From Hippopus hippopus (taxonomy: Eukaryota; Mollusca; Bivalvia; Cardiida; Cardiidae), in NCBI GenBank assembly GCA_946811185.2, contig OX328099.1, positions 19,681,859-19,745,858 on the forward strand: a stretch of 64,000 nt of DNA, given 5' to 3'. This document shows positions 11,714 to 26,700 of this stretch, piece by piece (within the stretch, counting starts at the first letter, position 1; each line of letters begins with the position of its first letter). Both the position numbers and the translations under genes were made by a program. The notes below the pieces were generated by a model. That model was not told the DNA's origin, ran no database searches, and was given only the letters and a program-made list of their open reading frames with translations.

Positions 11714-14700
11714 CTTGAAAAACAGAGATACATTTAGATATTAACTTACAGCACATTGTGATGATTGTTCCTGTACAAAATATGCAAAAAGTATCGACCC
11801 AGGTCAGCCTGCACAGTCTGCACAGGCTGACCTGGGCCAAAACTTTCGCTAATAGTCAATTTTCTGTATATCAAAGAACCAGCCTACCTCATGATTCACT
11901 GGGTTGTTGAACAAAATGAATTTTATGGATCCATAGTCTCGTATGTGATGTCTTGTGTGGTACAATACATTACGGAAATACATTAAGCCCCTTTGTGCTA
12001 GAGCTTGGCTCATTTATTATGATCTGTACTTTCAAGAATCTTGTGTATCAGATGGTACAATTTAGTATGAATGAAAGCATTTGCAAGCAATAAAATAAAT
12101 GTAGCTCAAAGGGAAAGGTTGTCTGAGAAAGGGTAGAAAAAATTGTGGGTAATAGAGAAAATGCTGGTTATCAGCATTCTTTCCTTTTCCCACAATTTTT
12201 TCAAAAGCCTTCTTGTTCAGGGTCTTTAAAACTCGAGATTGAGTGGCAAAAGATTGAACACATCTTCACTTGAAGACTACCTTGTCATACAATAGACCAC
12301 TTTTAAACAAATTATTATAGCCAAACGAAAATTTGCTTGAAATCATCCATCTCTTTTACAACAATGGTTTCTCATATGAGCTATGCTCTGTGAAAAGGAG
12401 GTTTATATGCATCTACAAAAAATATTGACCTATGTCAGCCTGCACAGACTGACACAGATCAACACTTTCTGCTATTTAAATTTTCTGGGTGTCCAAGGGC
12501 CATACTACATCGTGATTTAGTTGGTCATTAGAAACAATGAATTTTAAGAATCGGTAATTATGTGATGACTTGCATGATATAATGCATCAAAGAGATACAT
12601 TAAACACCTTTTGCCAGAGCTCCACTCATATATGTTTGCATAAATCTGTGTATCATCTTGATTATTTATATTCTGTTTTGATGTTTTCAAACATGTCTGC
12701 TGCAAATTCGTTTTAACAGAATGAGAAAAAAAAATTACCTGCATCATCAATATCATTATCATCTTTGTCCTCGTTAAATGTCTGTTTTTTATTTGCATCC
12801 AGTTCAAATTCTGTAAAGTCTGAACTCTCCGAGTCATTGTCCGACAGATCTAAGTCTTCAAGAGTGTCGTTAATGGCCGGCTTTGCTATGGAAGATGCTG
12901 TAATAAAACACAAGCTCAAAAGTTTATTTATTTGCCACTAATCTATTATGGCATAGGCTATCAATTAATTACCTCACGATTCTGTGTTGTAAGCACACTG
13001 TGGAAGAAGCCTTTAGAAAACATTGTGGGTAAAGGAGAAAATGATGGTAACCAGCATTTTCTCCTTTTCCCAAAAAGTTTTCTACCCCATCAAAAAGAAA
13101 TTGCATCATTTGAGCCAAACTGAAATTGTTGTCTGAAAATGCTTTTAATTTTAAGAGGTCTAAAATTTTGTTGTGTGGTAAAGGGTTATTCATTTACCTC
13201 ACAATTCTGTGTTTTAACCAACCTAAGGAAAAGGGCTTATGAAAAGTATGCAGCATTTTCTCCTTCTCTCATAATGTGGTCTACCTTTTGCAGAACAAAT
13301 TCCATCACTTGAACCACAAATAATTTGCTGTATGCAAATGCTTTCAATTTGGACGAGCCTAAAGTTCTAACATCTAGTAAAGCGTTAAGACCTCCCAAAG
13401 GCTATAACAAACATTGTTTAATTGCATATCTCATCCTTTCTAACTCTATACCAAACAATCTTGTGTCTCACCAATATGAGGAAGGAGGCTTTTAAAATCA
13501 CTTAAGTAATGTCTGGCATTTTTCTCCTTTTCCTACACTGTTTTCTACTCTTATAAATTTCATCATTTAAGCAACTTTTTATTTGTTGTTTGAAAAATAC
13601 TAAATTTGGCCACGTCAAATATTTGTTGTAATGTACAGAATCAAAAAAGTCCCTGATTGGCACTAAACATCTCAACCAATTAGACTGCTGGTCTCCCAAT
13701 TAAACTAGGAGTAACATAAATACAGATGTTATTAAAAAAATGTCTTTGTATGTTACCATTTTGAAACATTGTTTTCTTTGGGCTCGCTGTTGGAAGGGGT
13801 GTACTTGAACTGTAAAGTTGTGACTGCTCTACATTGTCTATCTTATCTTTTAAAGCATCTAATGTTCTCCTGAAAAGTATACAAAATGCATTAAGTTTAG
13901 TTTAAACATACTTATTTTACATCGATTGAGAAACAAGTTCTTACAACTTATACTAATCTCTCTTGATTCTGTTTCCTGGGAACTGCACCAGTACTCGCGC
14001 CAAATGTGTGGGCCAATGAACAAATCCCCGAAGTTGACACCGGCTCCCGGGTCTCGAACTTGGGACCTTATGGTTACGAGGTAGGAGCTCTACCTCACCA
14101 GTGCATATATTATCCCTTAGAGCACTGAATAAACCCAACAGACATTGTCCCTCTAGAAATAAATTTCAAGACAGCTTTGGTCTAAAGTGTCTGAGCTTTG
14201 CGGACAGTATAGATCAAACATCAAGCTGCACATTTTGTGTAGCCTGATCTTTGATCTATACTGGCCGCAAAGGCAACTATAGTTGTGAAAGGCGCTTTAA
14301 GGGATAATGTTAATTCTATATACTTTAAACTATATTATAGCTGTTATGTTTAGACAAGAACCATCTCGTATGAGCTCTGTTTGCTTTCTAGATATTTGAT
14401 GTGGCCAGTGCACCTACCAATGCATGTAGGGTTTATTCACAGGTTTTATTAAAATTACACTTTCCAAGTCACCAGCTACTTTCTTCCATACAAATTCAAA
14501 AACATAACAACAATGTTTAAAGGTTCAACAAGAACAAGTTCTGCCACACTGAAAGACTTTTAGTAATCCTCTGAAAAAAAAAATTGAGCAAAGTAGGACT
14601 ATAGCAAGCTAGGCATCACATAATTATGGATCCATAACATTTACGAGGGCTGTTCGATATGTAATGTGTATTGTACCACAGCACGATAACGCTTTGCACG

Positions 14701-17700
14701 ATTTCGTGGATGATGATACACTTGAATAGCTCTATTCAATACCTTTCCAACGGTATAAACACGAGCTTTCAGCTCCACATAGTTTTAAACTTATAGTCAT
14801 TTCAATAGAGCTAGTCGTTGACCACTGTTGTAAAAATGGTTGGGAAATGGATTAAGAATATTGAAGAAATTAGAGCTTATATAAAAGTTCGCACAAAACT
14901 CGGTCATTCGGTAATGCAGATTTTTACTGAATTGGGGGAAGTTTATGGGTCTGATAAGGTATCTTATGGGACAGTTCATAGGTGGAGAAAGGAATTTCTG
15001 ACTGGCACAGAGTCCGTCAAAGATGCAGCAAAATCTGGCTGACCTGTGACTGTAACAGGCAAGGCAAATGTCTCAAAAGTCAGGGAAATAATTAAAAGTG
15101 ATGGCAGATACACGATTCGTGATATTGCCAACGCTGTTGGCATATCGCTATCATGGGTGCATTTCATTTTGAAGCGTCTTTTGAAAGTACGAAAGATTTC
15201 TGCCAGATGGATACCGCATATATTGACAGATGACCAAAAACAGGTATGAGTACAAACCGCTAAGCAATTGCTCAAAATGTTTCCCAAATTCAATCAAAGA
15301 CAATTTGCAAACAATGTTACTGGTGACGAAACATGGTTTCATTATTTCAAACCATTAAGAAAAATTGGAAACAAAATATGGCTAACTAAACACGGTAGAA
15401 GGCCTGTAGTTGCCAGAAGAAGCATAAGCACAAAGAAGGTTCTTTATTGCATATTCTTCTCATGTAATGGTACAGCTGTACAAATTCCGGTGCCGAAGGG
15501 CAAAAGTGTTACAGGTCGGTATTACCGAGATGTTATACTAAAAAAGCTCAAGAAATATTATCTTAAACGACGCCCTGTGTCAGGATTTAGGCATGTTCAT
15601 CTACTTCATGATAATGCTCCATCACATACATCTGAGCTTGTGAAGCAATTTTTGAAGTCGGAGAAGGTTACTGTCTTGCCACACCCACCATACTCTCCAG
15701 ATCTAGCCCCATGCGACTTTCTCCTTTTTCCAAAATTTAAAAAGTTCTTATCTGGTCGTCGTTACAAGTCCCGACAAGCCCTTGGCTCAGCCATCAGTCA
15801 GTGCCTCACAGATCTACCTAAATCAGCGTACCGTGACGCATTTCAGAAATGGATTCAGAGATTGAAATTATGTATTTCAAACCGCAGAGAATACTTTGAA
15901 GGGATGTAATGTTCATTTCACTATTTGAGTTGAATGCTTTTGAGATATCGTACAATACACTTTACATATCGAACAACCCTCGTACATCTTTAATATGCAG
16001 AAAAATGAATGATAGCAAAAAGTTTCACTTAAGTCAACCTATGCAGGCTGACCTGTGTTACTATATTTTGCAGATGCATTAAACCCGCTTTTCACAAAGC
16101 ATAAATAAACTATATTTGTGAAAACTATAGACACTGATGAAACAAGGAAAATAAGTCTAATAATGAAAGAAAAGTCAATTTTGCAAAATGCTTGTGAACA
16201 TGCTAACATTTCGTACAGTGCAGTGCATGCTACTGTATAAGTGGAAATGTTTGCGATGTAGAAATTTTTGAGATTTTGCGAATTTGAAAATTTCCCCAAA
16301 CTTTTCTGTTCGCATATTTTATCGCAAATATACCAACAAATAACGAGTGTCTTTAATTTGCAAACATTTTTCAACGCAAAATGTCTGTAATCAGTAATTT
16401 GCAAATTTTTCCACACGCTTCTATTTCTACGTATACAGTACTTTCCCACCAATCAAAAACTGGTAAAAAAGGTGCAAAGGAAAAAAAAAATTAAGGAAAA
16501 TGAAGATGCCTCCTGATCATAATATGAAAAACACAGAGGGGAGCAAAGTAATTGCTTGTCACAATTGCAGGGGGCTTAAGCCATTCCCAAAAAATTCCAA
16601 GTTTTAATAATCCCAAGAGAGAAGGCATCTGAAACATTGTAGGAAAATGAGAAAATGCTGGTAACCAGCATTTTCTCCTTTTCCCACTATGTCTTCTACT
16701 TTTTCAAAAATCCCATTCAATCACATTTGCCACATTCACAATGTTGCCTGCAAAAGCCTTCAAATTGGATAGGTCTAAAATTTGTCTTGTGGTAAAAAGA
16801 AGATAAAAATTTTTTGAATTCTCTAATCTGTAACTGTAGTTTCTTTCTATTCATGTAAGGGTAGAAAGAAACAAATTCTCTTAATCCTTTACCAAACTAC
16901 AAAATGTCAGACTTTTCTGAATTGAAAGCATTTGCAGACGTCAAATTAAGTGTCACCCAAATACTGTTAGTTTCTCTTTAGAAAACATTGTTGGAAAAGG
17001 AGAAAATGCTGGTTACCAGCATTTCTCCTTTTCACACAAAGTTTTCAAAAGGCTTTTTCCTTGGGGTCATTAGAACTTAGGAATGTGTGGTAAAGGATTC
17101 AATGTGGTATCGTACATGTATGTTACCTAAAACTGCGATCAGTTTTAGTCAATAAGATAAATACCTGAGTTCACTAATCTGTAACTGTTCCAACTGTCTG
17201 TTTGTATTCATGATGGCCACTGTGGATGAAGGCAACTGGGTTTTCTGTTGGTTCAGGGAGAGAGAATTTAAAGTCTGGAAAGAAAACATGATTTATCTAT
17301 ATTTTCAACTAGTTTAGTTCAGATTAAACATACATGTATCTATTTTACGTCGAATGAGAGACAAGTTCTTGCAACTTATACTACTCTCTTTCGATTCTGC
17401 TTCCTGGAAACAACACCAGTACTTGCACCTAATGTGTGGGCCAATAAACAGTCCCAAAGTTGACCTTGCTTTGCTTGCTCATTTGAAAGGAATTCAATTC
17501 AAAAAATATCAGGAGATATAAAGGCCCCATCCAGCTCAATTTATGGCAATTTTTTCTCGACTTTCAAAAATGACCTTCATCTTCAGAGCACCTGAATAAT
17601 ATTTGGCATCATGCACTTGTGAGAAAAAGTCTGCTAAATTATCATGAAATCCATACACAATGAAAAATGAGGTAATGGCTCATACAAGCTGATCATTCAT

Positions 17701-20700
17701 TATGACCATTCAATTATAATTTGGACATCATCATGTGAACTTGCACTTCAGTCCACCACAACAAATATTTTGCATCAGTTTCTAATAAATTGTGAATGTA
17801 ACAGTGCCATACTACGAGTATTTCGGTTCATCAGCAGTTGTAGAATTATGGGCACAGAAAAATCTAGCAAACAGATACACACACACACACCCACATACAC
17901 CAAACTGAAGTAGTGACAGCTATGTAAAGACACAAAAACACAGGAAAAAATAAATTCAGATTTTGCACACTAAGCAGTCCCTATCATTAAATGTTTTTAT
18001 TTTCCTTAACCCATTACCACACGACAAAATTTCAGACAGGTCCAAATTGAAAGCATTTGCAGACGACAAAATAAATGTAACTCAAAAATTGAAATTTGTT
18101 TCTAACAGGGTAGAAAACATTGTGGGAAAAGGAGAAAATGCTGGTTACCAGCATTTTCTCCCTTTCCCACAATGTTTTCAATAGGCTTCTATCTCAGGGT
18201 CGTAAAAACCAGGGATTGTTTGGTAAAGGGTTAAATTAAAAGAGCACTGATGATGCACTACTGAACAGACAACAAGGTGATCAAACAAACTACAGCCTTA
18301 CTCTTTGCACTCTTCACACAGTCTGACACTACACAAACAGTTTCAACCATTACCCCTCAACCAAACAATCCCAGGTTTTCACAACCCTTAGAAAGAAGGC
18401 TTTTAAAAACAATGTTGGAAAGTGAGAAAAAGCTGGTAACCAGCATTTTCTCCTTTTCCCACAAAGTTTTCTTCTTTATGAAAGACAAAGTTCATGTTTT
18501 GCATCACATTTAATATGTCGCCTGCAAACATTTTCAATTTGGACAAGGCTTACATTTTTTCATTTGGTAAACACTTAAGGCCCTGAGAAAAACAAAAGAT
18601 ACCTTTGAAGACACTGAAGACCAAGATCAGAATGTACAGGACTGCAGTCTGATCTTTAGTCAACATAATCTAATATTAAATGGGACATTCTGTCCATAAC
18701 AGCCTTGAAATTGCAGCTTTTTGCCAATATTTCAAAAGTGAAAAAAATCTGTGTCATTTATTCACTACATTAAGAATAAATGACCTTTAACTCTTTACAA
18801 CACAATCCTGAGTTTTAAAACGACCCTCGGGATGAAGGCCTCTGAAAACATTGTAGGAAAAGGAGAAAATGCTGGTAACCAGCATTTTCTCCTTTTCCCA
18901 CCATGTTTTCTACCCTTTCCTAGGCATATTCCAACATTTGAGCCACACTTAGTTTGTTGTCTGCAAATACTTTCAAATTTGAACAGTCTAAAATTTTGTC
19001 ATCTGGTGAATAGTTAAATACCTATGGTACTTAAAACCATAAACCTTATACATTTCCCCTCTGCACAATTCACCTCATGAAGACACCTTTTTAATCTTGC
19101 AGCACACCTCTTTTGAAAACATCGAAGATACAGAAACTACTCATACCAATTTCTTCTTTTGTCACACTGTTTTCACATTGAGTTCATGTATTACACTATA
19201 GTTCATGCTGATTGTCTTATTCAGGGTTGTCCGTAGACTTTCTGGTCGGGGGTCACTTGATCCCCTTCAAATGAATAAAACAAGGCAGACATATAAATCT
19301 TGGGGGTCATTTTGAAAATTTCGAGGTCCGAATTCAAAGAAACGGGGTGTCAGGAAAAAACCCTAATTTCAAAAGGATGTTTTCAGAGTTTGCTTCTGCT
19401 AATTTCTTTCAGTAGGTAGTGGGTAAACTATCAAATTATTCTCAAGTTCTTTTCAATTCAACAGGATAAGGTGTCGTGTTATCCAAACTTACCCTAGACT
19501 TTCGAAGGTTGTGATACTATTATGAAAAACATAATCATTAAGATCAGTAAGAAAAAAAAAAAAAACACCACAGAGACACTCACATTCTAAGATTCTTGTT
19601 ACATTGTATGATTAAAAGTCTTCAAAATATTTCAAATAGATGGGTTGCTTTTCATCTCTTTATCAAACAATAAAATTCTAGACTTGTCCCTGTTAAAAAC
19701 ATTTACAGACGTCAAATATAATTTGGCTCAAATGATGGGGTGTTACTTTAATAGGGTAGAAAACATTGCGGTTAAAGGAGAAAATGCTGTTACCTGCATT
19801 TTCTCCTTTTCCCACACAGTTTTCTAAAGCCCTCTTCATCAGAAAGGAGGATTTTACACTGGAATCAGTTTGTTTGTCTGTCTGTCGACAGATGCAGTTT
19901 TGGGTTGTTTCTCCTATTATTCGACCAATTTTGCTGAAATTTTAATGGAAGGCTTCCTGCCTTGGAAACTTTGTTGAACGTGCATTCTTTTTTAACATAA
20001 TTGGTTGACTAAAATACAATGTGGCCCATAGAATTTTCTACTTAATCAACTGACAAGGCATAATGGGGGGGGGGGGGAGGTTATTTATTTGTTGGCCTTC
20101 AACAGTTCTATTTTCAACAATTCAGCCATGCTCTTGCAAAAACGGAGTATAAATATGCATGTCCATTATGCATTACACCAAGCAAGTCATCAAATAAGCA
20201 TGGATCCATAAAATCCAATTGGTCTAACAACAGACTGAATGTGGAGGTAGAATGGTCTTTTGACATGCAAAAAATTAACCAATAGCAAAATATTGTGACC
20301 CAGGTCACCCTCACAGACTACACAGGCTGACCCGGGTCAATGCTTTTTGCAGATGCACTAAAATCCTTTTTCACAGAGCATGGCTCTAATATTTCTTCCC
20401 TGGTTTCTTTTGTCGAAATTTTCTGTATTTAATTCATTTGATTGTCACTGCTTTCTGTGTTTTTGGTCAATTAAAGCAGCCAGCGCACCTATCCATACAT
20501 TTCTTCTTGTTCATTAATCTGTGCTATGGTCAACAATTTTTTAAAGTCACTGCCTGCTTAGACACATGAATGAAATGAAAGCTATGTTCTGCACTAAAAG
20601 GGGAATGAATGCTGCAGCAATGACTGTCATTAATCCTAGAGAAAGGGTTTTTGGCTGCATCAAGATTCAGCTCATAACCCCTGGATCCCAGGCCCTGCAA

Positions 20701-23700
20701 CAATTACTTGGCTAAATATGCTTGACTTTTTGTACTACTGTATACGTGGATATATATACGCGTGTCAAACAATTTGCAAATTACGGTTTATGGACATTTT
20801 GCGTACGGAAATGTTTGCAAATTCAAGACAATCGTAATGTGTTGGTATACTTATGGCAAAAAATGCGAACAGAAAAGTTTGCAAATTTTTCAAATTTGTG
20901 AAATAGCAAATATTTCCACATTGCAAAAATTTCTACTTATACAGTAAGTACATACCCTATCTAGATGATCTTGCCTTCTTTCTACCTGTCTCCTCTCTGA
21001 TAACACACTGGCAAGTTCAAGCTCTACTTTGGCTGAAATTGAAAGCATTTGCAAACAAGATATAAATTTGTGGCTTACCAAACAATCCAAACTTTTGACA
21101 ACACTAGGGAAGAGGGCTTTTGAAAACATAGTGAAAACCAGCACGTGCCGGTAACCAGCATTTTCTCCTTTTCCCACAATTTTCCATCCTTTGAAAGAAA
21201 TTTTATGTTTCGAGCAACATTGTATCTGTCCTCTGCTAACATGCTTAACCCATTACAACACAATACCGAGTTTAAACGACCCTGTAAGAGAAGGCTTTTG
21301 AAAACATAGTGGGAAAAGGAGAAAATGCTGGTAACCAGCATTTTCTTCTTTTCACACAATGTTTTCTACCGGATCCAAAACAAAAACTATCATTTCAGTT
21401 ACATTTGTCGTCTGGAAATGCTTTCTATTTGGACCAGTCTAAATTTTTGTCGATCTGTAAAGAGTTAACTTGGACCAGGCTGAAATTCTATCCCCTTGTA
21501 AAGAGTTGATCTTCACCAGACAACAAAATTGTTTACTCCTCCATATTGAAAGTATTAAACTCTTTAACAAAGGAGAAAATTTTGGTACCGTCCAAACTGA
21601 AAGCAGTTGCAGATGACAATTTAAATGTGGCTAGGATTATGAGATTTGGCTGTGAAAATGTAGAAAACATTGTGGGAAAAGGAAAAAATGCTGGTTACTG
21701 GCATTTTCTCCTTTTCCCACAATATTTTCCAAAGGCTTTTTTCTCAGGGTCGTTAGAAGTCAGGATTGTGTGGTAAAGGGTTAAAGACATTAAATCATAT
21801 GTTGCTTGAATAATAGAATCTGTATCTGAAAGAGTAGAGAAAATTGTGGGAAATGGAGGCTTTTTTCTAAAGGTTGTGAAATGAAGGGGTTGTGTGGTAA
21901 AGTGTTAAAGGGTTGGACTCATCTCTGAAATGTTACAAAACTTCATGGAAACAGACGAAAATGCTAGTTACCAGCATTTTCTCCTTTTTTGCACAGTTTT
22001 TCCAGAAACTTCTTTATTAAGTTCATAAATATCGTATCAACTGGTAATCACTCTATTTAAAAAATGGATAATTGTGGACAAAGCTTATATGGCATGCAAC
22101 ACGCGAGAAGGAACATCCGGACATTTGTGTAAAGTGTCGTCTCAGAAGAGCCTGCGCACTCCGCGCTGACTAATCCAAAACGACACTTTCCATTTTTTTG
22201 TAATTTTCTATTTTGCCCCCATCTACTATGGGACAAAATCTAATGTAGTCATAAAGTCCTGTCTCAGATTAGCCAGCACGGACTGCGCAGGCTGATCCGA
22301 GATGACACTTTACAAAAATGTCCAAATGCCCCTTTTTGCATGTTGCAAGCCATATGATCTACAAAAAGTGATAATAATACTGAATAATTTTTACACTACA
22401 AAAATCAACTGCAACTTTTGCCAAAACAATCCAATGTATTTTGACCCTAAAGAAAGCTTTTGAAAACATTGAGGGAAAAGGAAACAAGAGGGCCATGATG
22501 GCCCTAAAGTCGCTCACCTGAGTCTTTTGACCAAACATGACCCCTTTTCAATCTCTTTTGAGATATCATGACAAACAATTTACTAAGCTTTCATAATTAT
22601 TGGACTGAAAATTTGGCCTATACAGCATACACAGGTTTTTTCTAAGATTTGAACTACTGACCTAGTTTCTGACCCAACATGACCAATTTTCGAAGTCATG
22701 TGAAATGTCATCAAGTGAAACATTCTGACCAACTTTCAAGAAATTTGGACTGAAACTGTGACCTCTAGAGCGTACACAAGGTTTTTTTATTATTTGACCC
22801 AGTGACCTAGTTTTTTGCCTGACATGACCCATTTTCAAACTTGTCCAAGATATCATCAAGACAAACATTCTGACCAAATTTCAAGAGTTTTGGACCAAAA
22901 ATGTGGCCTCTGCAGTGTACACAAGGTTTTTCTAAGATATGACCTCGTGACCTACTTTTTGACCAGACATGACCCATTTTAGAACTCTTCCGAGATATCA
23001 TAAAGACAAACATTCTGACCAACTTTCAAGAGCATTGGACTGAAAATGTGGCCTCTAGAGTGTGCACAAGGTTTTTCTAAGATTTGACCTAGTGACCTAG
23101 TTTTGGCCCAGCATGATCAATTTTCGAACTCGTCCGAGATATCATCAAGACAAACATTCTGACCAAATTTCTTGAGTATCAGACTGAAAATGTGGCCTCT
23201 AGAGCGTACCCTAGGTTTTTCTAAGATTTGACCTAGTGACCTACTTTTTGACCTGACATGACCCATTTTTGAACTCGTCCGAGATATCATAAAGACAAAC
23301 ATTCTGACCAAATTTCATGAGCATCAGATATCGGACTGAAAATGTGGCCTCTTAAGCGTACACAAGGTTTTTCTCAGATTTGACCTAGTGACCTAGTTTT
23401 TGATCCCACATGACCCATTCTTGAACTCGACCAAGATATCATCAAGACAAACATTCTGACCAACTTTCAAGAGTTTTGGGCTGAAAATGTGGCCTCTAGA
23501 GCATACACAAGGTTTTTCTAAGATATGACCTAGTAACCTAGTTTTTGACCCCGATATGACCCATTTTCAAACTCGTCTGAGATATCATCAAGACAAACAT
23601 TCTGACCAAGTTTCATGAGTATCTCATAGAAAATGTGGCCTCTAGAACGTACACAAGGTTTTTTTAAGATTTGACCTAGTGACCTAGTTTTTGACCCAAC

Positions 23701-26700
23701 ATGACCCATTTTCGAACTGGTCTGAAATATAATCGAAGCAAACATTCTGACCAAGTTTCATGAGTATTGGACTGAAAATGTGGCCTCTAGAGAGTACACA
23801 AGGTTTTTCAAAGATTTGACCTAGTGACATAGTTTTTGACCCGACATGACCCATTTTCAAACTCGTCCGAGATATCATTATGGCAAACATTCTGACCAAG
23901 TTTCATGAGTATCTGACTGAAAATGTGGCCTCTAGAGCATACACAAGGTTTTTCTAAGATTTGACCTAGTGACCTAGTTTTTGACCCGACATGACCCATT
24001 TTCAATCTCGTCCGAGATATCATCGAGGCAAACATTCTGACCAAGTTTCATGAGTATCGGACTCAAAATGTGGCCTCTAGAGCGTACACAAGGTAAAAGT
24101 TGATGACGGACGACGCACGACGCACAACGGACGCCAGACACAGCACGATCACAAAAGCTCACCATGAGCACTTCGTGCTCAGGTGAGCTAAAAATGCTGG
24201 CGAATAGCATTTTCTCCTTTTCCCATTTCTCGTGTATAGATAAACCCCTTTGATTAATCAGATAGATCTGCAATTCACTTTTAGTTTTGACAATTCTAAA
24301 ATTTGTTTAATTCTTTTTTTTCTTTTAAAAATGTTCACTGTAGCAACACATTTGCAAAATCATTCTAGCAATTAAGAACAACTTTTGCTCTACTTTCAGG
24401 CAATATCTTTACTCCAACTACAGTCAAATTAATCAGGTTTCACTGGGACAGGGAAAATATCAAACATTATAAACAATTACATTACCTATTCTAGATCTAA
24501 CAACTTCCATATCTCTTCTGAAATTCTCTAACTCATCTCTATATGCATGTTTTCTGAAACAGATATATAGTTGTGATGAGCATATTTGATTACAAATTTG
24601 ATTATACAAAATCTACACCTTTAACTACCGGTACTTGATAGAAATAAAATTTTGAAATTTGAACAGCAGAGTAACACGTGAATTAAAATAAAAAAATACT
24701 GTTAAAAATTGTGGATTTTTTTCAGATGCTTTTCGAATACTTTTCTTCACCCTTTACCACACAATCCTGTGTTTTAACGAACCTGGAAAAGAAAGCTTTT
24801 GAAAACATTGTAGGAAAAGGAGAAAATGCTGGTTATCAGCATTTTCTCTTTTTCCCACAATGTTTTCTACCCTTCCCAAAACAATTTTCAATTTCTGAGT
24901 GACATTTATTCAGTTGTCTGCAGTTACTTCCAATTTGTCCAAATTTAGCATTTTGTCATTTGGTAGAGTTAACAAGCTTCAATATATCAAAAAAGCAATT
25001 TTCCATTGTAGTTGTAAAAATGTAGCAATTAGCTGACTGTTTAAGAAGGTGATATTTGACGCATTATTCATATAAATACAAAAATATCCATGTAATATAT
25101 GTACTGTTATACAATATCCCCTTTCATGTACCGTCTATGTGAGCTTACACCACTATGGGAGGGAAAGAAAACAATTACCATTCTAGTATCAAAAAGAAAA
25201 AACAAATAGGGAACCTCTAACCTACTATACAATGTAGCACTAAAAATTAAAAGAAATCTAAATAAGAAAGTCTTTATGGGTTGAGTCCAAGTACCAATAC
25301 TGTATTCAATAGTGATAATGAAAACAGGAATGTTGTGCAATTTATAAAGGGATCAAATACTGTTGAAATAAAAAAATGATTTGCAGAAAAGAAGTAAATG
25401 TTATCCAAAATCTCAGTACAAGTCTTGATCAGCTAACCCACACATGAATACTTTTTATAGAGAGTTCTAAAAACCCTGCTTATGTGGAAAAAAGGTACAA
25501 ATAACTTCCCACTTCATTTATAATTACATGAGTTGACCTTTTTTAATTATTTGTCTTTAATCCTAACAAAATATATAAGCCATGCTCTGGCAAAAGGGGG
25601 CTTAATACATCTACATGAGCACGATACCATGCAAGTCATCACAGTACTATACACCCCTTAAATCCGTTTTTTATAACAACCTACTAAATCATGAGGTACA
25701 CTGGTCCTTAGACAATTTACAAGAAATTTGACCCATAGCGAAAAGTTTTGACCCAGGTCTGCCTGTACGGACTGCGCAGGCTGACCTGGGTCGATACTTT
25801 TTGCAGATGCATTAAGCTCCCTTTTCACAGAGCATGGCTTATATGCCTCTGGTAGCAAATGATACTTTTCAGTGAAAAACAAGATTGGCAAAACCTTTAT
25901 GCTTCTTTACAAAACAAATTGCCTGGCTCATTACCTTCTAAAACAAATTTTCAGAGAGATCAGTATGTTTAAATCTGAGAGGTAACATGCTGAATGTTTG
26001 CATGTGGAAATGTATGTAATCTTTAATTTAAATTGAAAAAAATTTTTTAAAAAAATGATTCTATAATCTAATGGATAAAATAAAACCTTAACAAATGACT
26101 ATGAAATACTAAAGGTAAAGAAATAAAAATAAATCAGTGTGTATGATGGCTTACTATGTTACATGTTTCTATCAACATCTACCCTGAAACAAGATTTTAC
26201 TTTCTTTTGAACTCTATCATTCATCTTATTATTAAGAATATAAATATGATATATACTAAAATTGTGAGCATACTTGTACGCATATCTACAGGAATCATAA
26301 TGACTGAAATCGACAAAATTATCAGTGTGCTGAAATTAATTCAATCTTTTATCAAAATTTCCCTTGAAACTTATAACTGCCTGACCTCTTTGCCTTCTAA
26401 GACAAATTTATAAAAGAAAATTTTAAAATTATCTTCAGTTGATATGAATAATAAGCATGATTTAAGCTTCAATACAACTTAGAACAATGTGGCCTGAATA
26501 CAAGTTGCATTGAACAATCACTTTCTCTTCTTGCCACAATGTTGTACAAAGTTTCCTTCTCCTGTTGGTCATGTGCTCAAAGGAAAGGAGGAAACATTTA
26601 TTTACTCCTAATTTTTTTTCTTCTTTTTCTTTCATTATTACATCACAGAAAGAGTGTGGTTTAACTTCTTTAACCAACAACAAAATTTCACACTTGGCCA

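Larger units (their letters stand above)
22420..24300 (+). mobile_element. PalA MITE split by the element at 22484-24190
   Basis: The left half (to 22483) ends GAGGGAAAAGGAA and the right half (from 24191) resumes AAAATGCTGGCGAATAGCAT. Removing the insert restores the usual palindrome spacing. Confidence 0.75.

Noticed and set aside
22610..24095. CRISPR-like regular repeats
   Set aside because: Units are ~146 bp, fully repetitive without unique spacers, and lie in a eukaryotic transposon.
22662..24273. Seven similar minus-strand open frames with MVRMF...ISxxSSKMGHV products
   Set aside because: They are the ~146-bp tandem units of the ACAAGAG element read in one frame. Units end in different stops and start by chance ATGs.
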